Shown piece by piece: positions 1 through 6,927 of a stretch of DNA of 9,266 bases. The DNA lies in NCBI GenBank assembly GCA_029259875.1, contig JAJDEK010000249.1, positions 1 to 9,266 of the forward strand, read 5' to 3'. Position numbers and translations under genes: made by a program. Position 1 is the first letter of the stretch; the number at the start of each line of letters is the position of its first letter. Source of the DNA: Planctomycetaceae bacterium. GTDB taxonomy: Bacteria; Planctomycetota; Planctomycetia; Planctomycetales; Planctomycetaceae. The notes under the pieces are model-generated. The model did no database searches. It was not told the origin of the DNA and saw only the letters and a program-made list of their open reading frames with translations.

Positions 1-184
1 AGGGGCGGAATCTATAAGAAATATCGGCAAAAGCGCCTATTCAGAATAATCAGATCTGTCACCAGCTTTTGAAACTCATAATTATCAATATGATGACATG
101 TATCCATCTGGATTTGATACTTAAATCCTTTTGTATCCGTACCAAGTAGCAAATGATGACGTTAAATATTACCTAGTGTGAATC

Positions 185-209
185 GACCCTCTTCTGGAGA
201 GGTCATTTT
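185..209 (+). terminator. Probable intrinsic terminator of a gene left of the window
   Basis: The arms GACC(C)TCT at 185-192 and AGAGGTC at 198-204 pair over 7 bp with one bulged C, around a 5-nt loop, and are followed by ATTTTG. The T-tract is short, so termination may be modest. Its position fits a plus-strand gene ending near the left edge. Confidence 0.45.
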
Positions 210-345
210 GTATTTATGGTGTCGTAATTGTTACAAATATTGCATGTGATGTGTTGCGTAAATGATTTTATTTTGTTTCTGTTAAAGATATAAGTGCTTT
301 ATTTGATTGTTGATAAGTATTGATAAGACATTTTGAATTCTCGTT

Positions 346-373
346 TTGGCATGCCGAATGCAATTGGTATTAT
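346..373 (+). promoter_or_regulatory. Predicted sigma70-type promoter for the secreted Cys/Tyr-rich protein gene
   Basis: TTGGCA at 346-351 (5 of 6 matches to the -35 consensus) is followed after 16 bp by TATTAT at 368-373 (5 of 6 matches to the -10 consensus). Transcription would start near 380 and give a leader of about 60 nt. A second, weaker pair lies just upstream (TTGATA at 310-315, 17 bp, TTGAAT at 333-338) and overlaps the TTGATAAG repeats, so it may be a regulator site instead. Confidence 0.5.
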
Positions 374-426
374 TAACCGCTCGTTGGTTTAAATGATTAC
401 AGTTATTTGGCAATCAAAATTAAAAT

Positions 427-432
427 GAGGAG
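427..432 (+). promoter_or_regulatory. Ribosome binding site of the secreted protein gene
   Basis: GAGGAG lies 8 nt before the ATG at 441. It is a strong Shine-Dalgarno match and fixes the start codon. It suggests high expression, in contrast to the minus-strand genes here, which lack such sites. Confidence 0.75.
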
Positions 433-440
433 AAATTAAG

Positions 441-959
441 ATGACACGTTTATTAACAACATTGGCAATATGTTTAGCTTCGATGCTGCTGGTTTCAGAT
501 CAGGCAAATGCAGCTGATCAGAACTCAATGGGTTTTGCATCAGAGACTAAGACCGCGTTTTTTCAACCACGTCCTGGTGGCGTGTTGGATGTAGTAACAT
601 CACCATTTAGAGCGTTGACTTCACCTGTCAGCTATAGAGGGCAACAAACTTATCGTGGACAGTCTGCCTATAGAGGATCGAATTGTGCAAATGGTCAATG
701 CTATCAAAGTGGGTCTGGAAGCCCTTGTGCTAACGGAAACTGCTCAACAGGTTGTAGTTATGGTAACTGCCCTGGAGGGAACTGTGGTACGACTCGTTAC
801 CTGGCTCCTTACCAAAATTACACGGGATATCGTGGGACTAATAGGAATACCACTCAGCAGTATCCTACCTATCGTCCTGCTTACCGACCTGTAAGTCGGC
901 CTGTTTACAAGCCTTATACTCCAAGCAATTCCATCCGCAATGATCCTTTTTTCCGGTAA
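441..959 (+). CDS. Secreted Cys/Gly/Tyr-rich repeat protein, function unknown
   Basis: I do not recognise a named family. The 172-residue product starts with a classical signal peptide: Thr-Arg, a hydrophobic core at about residues 4-18, and an Ala-x-Ala site near residues 22-24, so the mature form is about 148 residues. Three low-complexity parts follow. Residues 65-79 hold three YRG units at a 6-residue period. Residues 82-115 hold four CxxGxC motifs, two of them sharing Cys110, giving seven cysteines in 34 residues. Residues 119-161 are rich in Tyr, Arg and Pro with YRP and YKP steps. The protein ends in an Asp-Pro-Phe-Phe-Arg tail. The composition suggests a disulfide-linked or metal-binding envelope or adhesive protein, which is an inference. 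It has its own promoter, a strong ribosome binding site and a strong terminator, so it is a single-gene transcript. The opposite possibility, that it is a minor member of a planctomycete Cys-rich wall protein group, cannot be tested from this sequence alone. Confidence 0.85.
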   Translation: MTRLLTTLAICLASMLLVSDQANAADQNSMGFASETKTAFFQPRPGGVLDVVTSPFRALTSPVSYRGQQTYRGQSAYRGSNCANGQCYQSGSGSPCANGNCSTGCSYGNCPGGNCGTTRYLAPYQNYTGYRGTNRNTTQQYPTYRPAYRPVSRPVYKPYTPSNSIRNDPFFR

Positions 960-1025
960 TCTGAAAGTGTGATTATTAAGAAAACGAGATTCTGAAAACA
1001 GGATTTACAATGCGGTTAAGTACAT

Positions 1026-1064
1026 ACTGAGCTACTGGTTTTTGCCAGTAGCTCAGTTTTTGTT
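1026..1064 (+). terminator. Strong intrinsic terminator of the secreted protein gene
   Basis: ACTGAGCTACTGG at 1026-1038 and CCAGTAGCTCAGT at 1045-1057 form a perfect 13-bp stem with the 6-nt loop TTTTTG. The run TTTTTGTT follows directly at 1057-1064. This is the clearest terminator in the window. It lies 67 bp after the stop codon and isolates the secreted protein gene from glgX. Confidence 0.92.
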
Positions 1065-1447
1065 ATGGTGAAAATGTTCTGTGTAAATTTGTTTTACTTG
1101 ATTAACTGCTTGGAACAATCAGATAATATATATCTAACCTGAGTTTTAGTTGAATAAAATACAAAAGGCTTATTCTTTCGATCTTTTTCTTTGGCAGTTG
1201 CCGATCTCAGATAACTAACTTCGAACTGAAAAAAAGGCATGATTATTCACTGGGAGGGCGTCGAAGTATAGGTATAGTGTTTAGTAGTTGTGGATGTGTC
1301 GTGTATTGTAAAATGACATCTGATACTATGCGGAGATGAAATCGCTGTGTTGAAATGAAAGTTCTGTTTTTTTACCTGGCACTCAGGAAGAGACGAAACT
1401 TTCCACGCGATTTGTTTAAAAGTGTTTTTAGCGGAATAGGTTAATTA
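1065..1447. other. 383-bp non-coding region upstream of glgX
   Basis: No convincing gene is present in any frame. Two promoter-like sites for glgX can be seen. One is TTGATT at 1098-1103, 18 bp, GATAAT at 1122-1127, which would give a leader of about 310 nt. The other is an extended -10 element, TG-A-TACTAT at 1321-1329, without a good -35 box, which would give a leader of about 110 nt. I see no clear riboswitch or operator. A tiny open frame with ATG at about 1336 is only five codons long and is not called. Confidence 0.45.
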
Positions 1448-3544
1448 ATGGGTCGCGAATTGGTACATTCTTTAAGTTCCCCGATTCACTCAATGCATAC
1501 ATTTTCTTACGGAGCAGTTCCGCAGGATAATGGGGTTCATTTTTCTGTTTATAGCCGCTCAGCGACGGCTATGTGGTTATTACTTTATGATCACGTTGAT
1601 GATTTAGAGCCGACTGAAGTTATTAAATTCAATCAAGAATACGGTCGATTGGGAGATATCTGGACCGCGTTTATTTCTGGAATCAGTCCAGGACAACTCT
1701 ATCATTTTCAAGCAGACGGTCCCTTTCAACCAGACATTGGTCAGCGTTTTGATAAGCGGGCTCGTTTAATCGACCCCTATGCCAAAGCTTTAGCTGGTAA
1801 TTTTCAACCCTCACCCGATGGTATTGTGCGCCCGCCGAAGTGTGTTGTCGTTGATGATCAATTTGACTGGCACGGTGATCGACATGTGAGACATCACTTA
1901 GCCGATACCGTCGTTTATGAAATGCATGTGCGCGGATTTACGAATTCGCCCACCAGCGGAGTGGACAATCCCGGTTCGTATTTAGGTGTGATTGAAAAGA
2001 TTCCCTACCTGATTGACTTGGGGATTACTGCTGTCGAACTGATGCCAATTCATGAATTTCCCATGAACGAGCCTGATGGATCTTTCACAGACCATCAAAA
2101 CTATTGGGGTTATGAAACTCTGGCGTTCTTTGCGCCTCATCGTGGATTTGCAACCAATCCAGAACCAGGGGCTCAGGTCCGTGAATTCAAAGAGATGGTC
2201 CGCGCATTACACGAAGCGGGCATCGAAGTCATTATGGATGTGGTTTTCAATCATACGGCTGAAGGGAATGAGAATGGACCAACGCTTTCCTTCAGAGGCT
2301 TAGAAAATCAAGTTTATTACCATCTGGATCAAGGTGGGAAATACTATAAAAACTATTCAGGTTGTGGAAACGCGATCAATGGTAATCACCCCGTTGTTCG
2401 AGAGATGATCTTTCATTGCCTGCGTTATTGGACCTGCAATTATCACATTGATGGTTTCCGTTTTGATCTGGCCTCTATCTTAAGCCGTGATAGAAGTGGA
2501 AATCTTGTACCAAGCCCTCCCTTAGTCGAGGCCATTGCTGAAGATCCATTGTTGGCAGATACGAAGCTCATTGCAGAAGCCTGGGATGCCGCCGGTGCCT
2601 ATCAAGTGGGGTCGTTCTCACACATGCGTTGGGCTGAATGGAACGGGCGATACCGTGATGATATCCGGCGTTTCTGGCGCGGAGATGTTCCGACATTGGG
2701 AGACTATGCCACTCGTCTTTCTGGCTCAAGCGATCTTTATCAAGAAACAGGTCGCGAGCCGTTTCATGGTGTTAATTTTATTACCGCCCACGATGGTTTT
2801 ACTTTGAATGACCTTGTGAGCTATGAGCACAAGCATAATTATGCGAATCGTGAAGACAACCAGGATGGCGAAAAGAACAATATCAGTATGAATTTTGGTG
2901 TTGAAGGGCCTACTGATGATCCGGCGATTAATGGAATGCGCGAGAGGCAGATTAAGAATATGCTTGCGACGCTATTCTTGAGTCAAGGCGTCCCAATGTT
3001 ACTCTCTGGGGATGAATGCCGCAGGACTCAACGCGGGAATAATAATACGTATTGTCAGGACAATCTCATTTCCTGGTTTGATTGGTCTTTGATCGATAAG
3101 TACAACGGTTTGTATCGATTTTGTAAAGAACTGATTCATTTCCGACTTTGCGAGCCGACTTTAAGACAGCGGAAATTTCTCACAGGTCACTCAGATGGTG
3201 TTGAAAAGCTTCCTGATATCAGTTGGTTTAATGTGATGGGCCAAAATGTAGATTGGACTCGTGATACGAACTGTCTCTTATCGATTCTTGGGGCAAGGCA
3301 TTCTTCACGTCGGGTTCGAGATGGTTCTGATATCATGATCTTGGTGAATTCCTCTCCTGATGCACAGGCATTTGAATTGCCACTTGGTATCAAACCTAAG
3401 GAATGGAATTTGACGATTGATACTTCTGCTCAGTCGCCGCTTGACATTTTCCCAAAGCGAGATGGTGCAATATTACATCCCAGAGTCTCTGTGCTACCTG
3501 CTCGTTCATTGCGTTGTTATGTGCGACGTGACACACGCCGATGA
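1448..3544 (+). CDS. glgX: Glycogen debranching enzyme GlgX (isoamylase-type, GH13)
   Basis: The 698-residue cytoplasmic enzyme hydrolyses alpha-1,6 branch links, typically of phosphorylase-trimmed glycogen limit dextrins, releasing short maltooligosaccharides. An N-terminal CBM48-like beta domain (about residues 18-110) starts with the usual pattern of Gly-Val-His-Phe-Ser-Val-Tyr-Ser. The GH13 barrel follows and all four signature regions are intact: DVVFNH at 264-269, GFRFD at 336-340 with nucleophile Asp340, IAEAWD at 375-380 with acid/base Glu377, and TAHDGF around His448-Asp449, the transition-state stabiliser. The region after His-Asp, with SYEHKHNYANREDNQDG, is typical of the GlgX/TreX group. 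A C-terminal beta domain closes the protein. Length matches the family. The ATG at 1448 has GGAATAGG 7 nt upstream; Met16 at 1493 is a weaker alternative. No other glycogen gene is adjacent, so it seems monocistronic. It converges with uppP, with 13 bp between them. Assignment to GlgX rather than a plant-like isoamylase is likely but rests on motif style. Confidence 0.95.
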   Translation: MGRELVHSLSSPIHSMHTFSYGAVPQDNGVHFSVYSRSATAMWLLLYDHVDDLEPTEVIKFNQEYGRLGDIWTAFISGISPGQLYHFQADGPFQPDIGQRFDKRARLIDPYAKALAGNFQPSPDGIVRPPKCVVVDDQFDWHGDRHVRHHLADTVVYEMHVRGFTNSPTSGVDNPGSYLGVIEKIPYLIDLGITAVELMPIHEFPMNEPDGSFTDHQNYWGYETLAFFAPHRGFATNPEPGAQVREFKEMVRALHEAGIEVIMDVVFNHTAEGNENGPTLSFRGLENQVYYHLDQGGKYYKNYSGCGNAINGNHPVVREMIFHCLRYWTCNYHIDGFRFDLASILSRDRSGNLVPSPPLVEAIAEDPLLADTKLIAEAWDAAGAYQVGSFSHMRWAEWNGRYRDDIRRFWRGDVPTLGDYATRLSGSSDLYQETGREPFHGVNFITAHDGFTLNDLVSYEHKHNYANREDNQDGEKNNISMNFGVEGPTDDPAINGMRERQIKNMLATLFLSQGVPMLLSGDECRRTQRGNNNTYCQDNLISWFDWSLIDKYNGLYRFCKELIHFRLCEPTLRQRKFLTGHSDGVEKLPDISWFNVMGQNVDWTRDTNCLLSILGARHSSRRVRDGSDIMILVNSSPDAQAFELPLGIKPKEWNLTIDTSAQSPLDIFPKRDGAILHPRVSVLPARSLRCYVRRDTRR

Positions 3545-3560
3545 AATACGCTGTATTTCA
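3542..3560. repeat. Short palindrome spanning both stop codons of convergent glgX and uppP
   Basis: TGAAATAC at 3542-3549 and GTATTTCA at 3553-3560 are exact inverted copies around a GCT loop. The glgX stop TGA (3542-3544) is the outer end of the left arm and the uppP stop (3560-3558 on the minus strand) is the outer end of the right arm. It could act as a weak bidirectional 3' end hairpin, but neither side has a proper T-tract. Confidence 0.5.
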
Positions 3561-4325
3561 GATTAACTGCATGATGACAATGAGAATTCCCAAAGGGATG
3601 CACCAATATGCGAAGTAGTGCAACTTTCCTTTCTCAAGCCAGCGGACCAGTAACCCAAGAGCGATTAATCCTACAATAGCAGAGATGACCGCACCCATTG
3701 CCAGTAGGCTCAAGGGAGTGCTCACATGCTGGTGAGACAGAATTTCTGCAGCCTCAAGGATTGTTGCCCCCAGAATAGCGGGAATCGCTAACAGGAAAGA
3801 GAAGGTAGCCGCGGATTGTCTTGACATCCCCGTCAGCAGGCCCACCACGATCGTGCTGCCACTGCGTGAAATACCCGGAAGAATTGCAACCGCTTGTGCG
3901 AGACCAACAAGTAATGCCTGCTTGTAAGTGATCTCTGTGTAGCTTTGTTTTGTTTCGGGGATGCGGGGGATTAACAGCAGGAACAGGCCTGTAATGGGTA
4001 GCATACAACCTGCAAGTAATGCGCTTTCGAGCATGTGCTCAGCAAATTTTTTCGCAGTCAAACCAATCACGACCACAGGAAGAGTACCCACAATCATAAG
4101 TGGGATGACTCTCCGGTTCTGTGTGAGTAGCAGCCAAATTGTTCTACGATAAAAAATAAGTATTGAGAGGAGGGTCCCCGCATGCAGAACAATGTTTACA
4201 TCTGTCTGATCAGCTTGAATATCAAGTAGGTTCTCGGCAATGACTAAATGCCCAGAAGAACTGATTGGAAGAAACTCACTAATTCCCTGAATGATTGAGA
4301 GCAGGATCATTTTTAGCCAGGTCAT
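3558..4325 (-). CDS. uppP: Undecaprenyl-diphosphatase UppP (BacA family)
   Basis: This 255-residue integral membrane enzyme removes a phosphate from undecaprenyl diphosphate, recycling the C55 lipid carrier used for peptidoglycan and other envelope glycans. Excess activity is known to confer bacitracin resistance in the family. The first family motif is QGISEFLPISSSGH at residues 13-26, with the QxxxE pair (Gln13, Glu17) and the SSSGH loop. The second is PGISRSGST at 150-158, with Arg154 in the place of the essential Arg of E. coli BacA. HAGT at 48-51 is also typical. Several hydrophobic helices cover the rest. It is slightly shorter than the usual 265-275 residues, mainly in loops, and appears intact. 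The ATG at 4325 has no nearby Shine-Dalgarno sequence; the nearest purine run, GGGA, is about 12-15 nt upstream. The start is nevertheless supported because the first motif begins only 13 residues later, as in homologues. It has its own promoter in the divergent spacer. Confidence 0.95.
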   Translation of the reverse strand: MTWLKMILLSIIQGISEFLPISSSGHLVIAENLLDIQADQTDVNIVLHAGTLLSILIFYRRTIWLLLTQNRRVIPLMIVGTLPVVVIGLTAKKFAEHMLESALLAGCMLPITGLFLLLIPRIPETKQSYTEITYKQALLVGLAQAVAILPGISRSGSTIVVGLLTGMSRQSAATFSFLLAIPAILGATILEAAEILSHQHVSTPLSLLAMGAVISAIVGLIALGLLVRWLEKGKLHYFAYWCIPLGILIVIMQLI

Positions 4326-4658
4326 TTTGAAATCATTCCCAGGGAGAGTCGTGTTGGTACAGCATGACCGCTGTTTGTAATAAAGTGCATCAGTTCTTCT
4401 ATGAGCGATTCAGGCAAAATTATAGCTAAATATGAAAGGTGTCGTAAGTGTAATGAAATTAGAGGTTTGAGACTTGGGTGTGAGGTGTTTTATTGGTAGA
4501 AACCATGAGGAACTATTCAAGAGACTCTATAACGAGGAATTGGAATCTTGTCAATTTGAGTCGACTTTGACGGTTGAATGGGGTGGGGCGAGTCGTTATC
4601 GTAGCTCGCTATTACAAAAAGTGCTTTCAATCTGTTTCTTTGATTGTGATGGAGAACA
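4326..4658. other. Divergent spacer between uppP and the thioredoxin-like gene
   Basis: The spacer holds a perfect -10 hexamer for uppP on the minus strand (4419-4424) and the ribosome binding site GGAG at 4651-4654, 4 nt before the thioredoxin-like ATG. I found no good promoter for the thioredoxin-like gene: TTGACG at 4567-4572 has no -10 partner at proper spacing. A 62-codon frame with a TTG start at 4474 runs through it and ends overlapping the next start codon; see the rejected list. Confidence 0.5.
4419..4424 (-). promoter_or_regulatory. Predicted -10 element of the uppP promoter
   Basis: Read on the minus strand this is TATAAT, a perfect -10 hexamer. The matching -35 is poor (TTACGA at 17 bp). 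Transcription would begin near 4412, giving a leader of about 87 nt. A small hairpin, ACAGC and GCTGT around a 6-nt loop, lies in that leader. Confidence 0.45.
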
Positions 4659-5060
4659 ATGAATACGCTCATACCTGTAACAATGGTGTTATCCCTTTCT
4701 TTGGCACCGATGAAAACAGTGGAAATGCCTCAACTGCCGGAGCATGTCGTTAAATTATTCAAAATGGAGAAAGATGTTTCCAGTCATCAAATTCTTCTGT
4801 TTACTGCCAGTTGGTGTCCTGCCTGTGTGCAGATGAAAACAAACGAATTTCCCGCATTGAAAGAAAAAAACTGGGATATCGGTTCGGACAAGTCAAACCA
4901 CATTCGGGTCATAGACGTTGACCAGCATCAAGACCTAAGCGATAAGTATCGTGTGCAGTCTTTACCAACTTTGATATTGGTAATCGATGGTAAAGAAGTC
5001 AGTCGGTCGGGGGCACTGAATGCTTATAGCATTGCTGAGATGTTCTACAATCGTAAATAA
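4659..5060 (+). CDS. Exported thioredoxin-fold protein with WCPAC active site
   Basis: The 133-residue product has a short hydrophobic N-terminus (about residues 4-17) that could be a signal peptide or membrane anchor, then one thioredoxin-fold domain. The redox site is WCPAC at residues 52-56 (Cys53, Cys56) after a strand LLFTAS. The cis-proline loop is SLPTLIL with Pro103, and a short final strand and helix follow around a Gly-Lys-Glu turn. These are the essential parts of a thiol-disulfide oxidoreductase. The CPAC centre differs from the CGPC of general thioredoxin, so a dedicated partner is likely. The envelope is the inferred location. The start has GGAG close upstream (4 nt). It is monocistronic: uppP is divergent, and the next gene converges with a single base between the two stop codons. 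A role in cytochrome maturation or disulfide formation is possible, but no partner gene is in the window. Confidence 0.85.
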   Translation: MNTLIPVTMVLSLSLAPMKTVEMPQLPEHVVKLFKMEKDVSSHQILLFTASWCPACVQMKTNEFPALKEKNWDIGSDKSNHIRVIDVDQHQDLSDKYRVQSLPTLILVIDGKEVSRSGALNAYSIAEMFYNRK

Positions 5061-5061
5061 T

Positions 5062-6909
5062 TTATTGTGAAGTGAGATGCGGCGCTTTTGAGCTGACAGC
5101 TGGTGTCGGCTCTGCTACTTTCCAAGCTCCCAGGATTTTGGATGTAGCGACCCCGTTTCGCAGTTGATGAACTTCGCCTCCCATGCGTTCGAGTGAGTGC
5201 TGTAGAGCGTGAACTTGCTGGCACTCTTTTTCCAGTTGTGGAAAAAGCCCGTGAGATAGTTTTGCTTTCGCGAGATCGTCAGAAAGCTGATTGATTTCCT
5301 GTTCCAGACCTCCTTTCAATTTTCTGGTAAACATCATTACCAGAAAACCAGACCAGATTAGAAAAATCACTCCGGCCGTTACATAAAAATCAATGGCGAG
5401 GATATGTGTTTCGTCAAGAAACGAATCATAGAAGAAATTTTTCCCAATCCGGACTAACGCATAAACTACCAGAGAGAGAAACAGAGTCTCATATAAAATT
5501 CTGGTGAACCAGCCCGAGTTTTTATGCGCCAACTTTGTGATAATACCATCTATCTTGGTACCAGCATCATTTAGAAACTGCTCTTCGACTGAAGCGGCCT
5601 CTGATTGAATATTTTCCAGCGAGCCGGAAAGATGTGCTTGGGTCGTTTCAAGACCTGCTTCCTGTGCATAACCATCAATTAATAATTGAGATTCTCTCAG
5701 CTTATTGTCATCCAACCCAAAAGATCCGATTCGTTTTAAACGGTCTTCTGTTGCATGTTCTTTTTGACGGTTGCCAATCCAGCGGGCTCCTTGCAGTGCA
5801 CCAATCAGAGCGACTTGTGCCGAATTTCTCGCTCGAAATAAGCTGGCAGAAGCAAATAGATTTCCCAAGCCATTATAAACACGTAGCATGGTAGAAAACG
5901 GGCTGAAGCCCCAGGAGTCAGAGACACAGGAGAGTAGTCTCCGTTCCCAGAGATTACGGCTGACTAATAACTCTTTACGGAGTTCCTGGGACATTTGGGT
6001 TGTGAGTGTTGCCTGTTGTTGTTTGAGAAACGATTCCAGTTCCTGAATCGCAGGCAAAGCGATGCTTATTTTTTGAGAACAGTGATCGATGGCATTCTGA
6101 ATTAATTCGAGCAGATTAGCACGCCGTACCTGTAAGCGTTCCGACTTTCCAAGTTGTGTACTTAATACGTTTTGTAAATTGGCAAATTCTTCTTCCAGTG
6201 GTCGATCTGCTAGTTGATCTTCTAGAGCTCGTACAGAGTCGACAAAATAAATTTCTGGAACTTCAAACTGTTGCGAAAGTTGTTGTTGCCAATCCTCCCG
6301 AATGTCTTCGTCTAAACCAGCATGAGTTTGTACAAAGATCAGACGACGACCAATGGCTGCCTCCTTTAGCTCTTCCGAGACGCGTGATGATCGATATTTC
6401 TGTTGTGTAGATGTGTAAAGCAGGATGTCACACAATGGGATAATATGTTGCAGGCGGGTTAAATTATTTTCTTCATCACTGGATTCAGAAGTGTCAGGGT
6501 CAGGGCAGTCAATGAGAATAATGTTACGTAGTTGGTCGATTTTCTTTTGTTCAATTTGAAATTGGCTTAAGTCTAATCCTAAACGATCCAGGTCTGTTTC
6601 TGGATGCACGATGAGCACTGGTTTCATTGTGGTCGGGCGCTGCCTACCTGATGTTGTGCAGTAAGAACCAATTAACGCATTGACTAAACTACTTTTGCCG
6701 GTCCCTGTACCACCAAAGGTCGCAATTACCAGCGGTGATTCGAGACGCACGCGTAACATACTCAGCCGAGGTAGCAATTGACGAATCACTGCCTGGCTCT
6801 GTTGTGCTGTTTTCCAACTGGTTTTCTGCTCGCTCCATAGTTTGAGCTGATGAATCAAACTATCCACTGCTGCCAGCATTTCAATTTGGGCTAATTCAGA
6901 GGTAGGCAT
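5062..6909 (-). CDS. P-loop GTPase-like protein with C-terminal membrane hairpin (GTPase A of a tandem pair)
   Basis: The 615-residue protein has a divergent GTPase domain at about residues 58-235. Walker A is GGTGTGKSS at 66-74. The switch I candidate is Thr93-Thr94 in RPTTMKP. Switch II is DCPDPDT at 134-140, with Asp in place of the usual Gly of DxxG. TQQKY at 168-172 is shared with its neighbour. Where N/TKxD should specify guanine there is only QTHAGLD (194-200). A helical region follows (about 240-460), including a hydrophobic patch at 333-360. Two membrane helices lie at about 472-489 and 506-527, then a predicted coiled coil to about 585. This layout resembles bacterial dynamin-like proteins or other membrane-acting GTPases. 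It is the second gene of an operon with GTPase B, 18 bp downstream of it. AGGA about 11 nt before the ATG is a distant ribosome binding site inside a small hairpin. Its true substrate and nucleotide preference are unknown. Confidence 0.85.
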   Translation of the reverse strand: MPTSELAQIEMLAAVDSLIHQLKLWSEQKTSWKTAQQSQAVIRQLLPRLSMLRVRLESPLVIATFGGTGTGKSSLVNALIGSYCTTSGRQRPTTMKPVLIVHPETDLDRLGLDLSQFQIEQKKIDQLRNIILIDCPDPDTSESSDEENNLTRLQHIIPLCDILLYTSTQQKYRSSRVSEELKEAAIGRRLIFVQTHAGLDEDIREDWQQQLSQQFEVPEIYFVDSVRALEDQLADRPLEEEFANLQNVLSTQLGKSERLQVRRANLLELIQNAIDHCSQKISIALPAIQELESFLKQQQATLTTQMSQELRKELLVSRNLWERRLLSCVSDSWGFSPFSTMLRVYNGLGNLFASASLFRARNSAQVALIGALQGARWIGNRQKEHATEDRLKRIGSFGLDDNKLRESQLLIDGYAQEAGLETTQAHLSGSLENIQSEAASVEEQFLNDAGTKIDGIITKLAHKNSGWFTRILYETLFLSLVVYALVRIGKNFFYDSFLDETHILAIDFYVTAGVIFLIWSGFLVMMFTRKLKGGLEQEINQLSDDLAKAKLSHGLFPQLEKECQQVHALQHSLERMGGEVHQLRNGVATSKILGAWKVAEPTPAVSSKAPHLTSQ

Positions 6910-6927
6910 TAGGAATGAATTCCTGTT

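Larger units (their letters stand above)
1..440. other. Non-coding region upstream of the secreted Cys/Tyr-rich protein gene
   Basis: I see no supportable complete gene here. The first bases could be the 3' tail of a plus-strand gene that begins left of the window: two frames stay open from the edge, one ending with TAA at 47-49 and one with TGA at 70-72. The tails are too short to choose between them. The region then holds a terminator-like hairpin (185-209), a tandem TTGATAAG repeat (310-327), a promoter-like pair (346-373) and the ribosome binding site of the next gene (427-432). The DNA between about 205 and 345 is strongly AT-rich, as expected of a promoter region. Confidence 0.6.

Noticed and set aside
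1..72. Possible C-terminal tail of a gene entering from the left edge.
   Set aside because: Two different frames are open from the edge (ending at 49 and 72), and neither tail is long enough to identify a protein.
218..227. GGTGTCGTAA repeated exactly at 4438-4447.
   Set aside because: Many 10-base repeats are expected by chance in a window of this size, and the two contexts differ.
655..894. 79-codon frame nested in the secreted protein gene.
   Set aside because: It is an alternate-frame reading of the repetitive YRG and CxxGxC region with no start signal of its own.
4474..4662. 62-codon plus-strand frame with a TTG start, preceded by AGAGG and overlapping the thioredoxin-like start codon as ATGA.
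   Set aside because: The Shine-Dalgarno spacing and overlap are tempting, but the product has no recognisable fold or signal, the start is TTG, and it fills the normal promoter space of the thioredoxin-like gene. Conservation in relatives would be needed.
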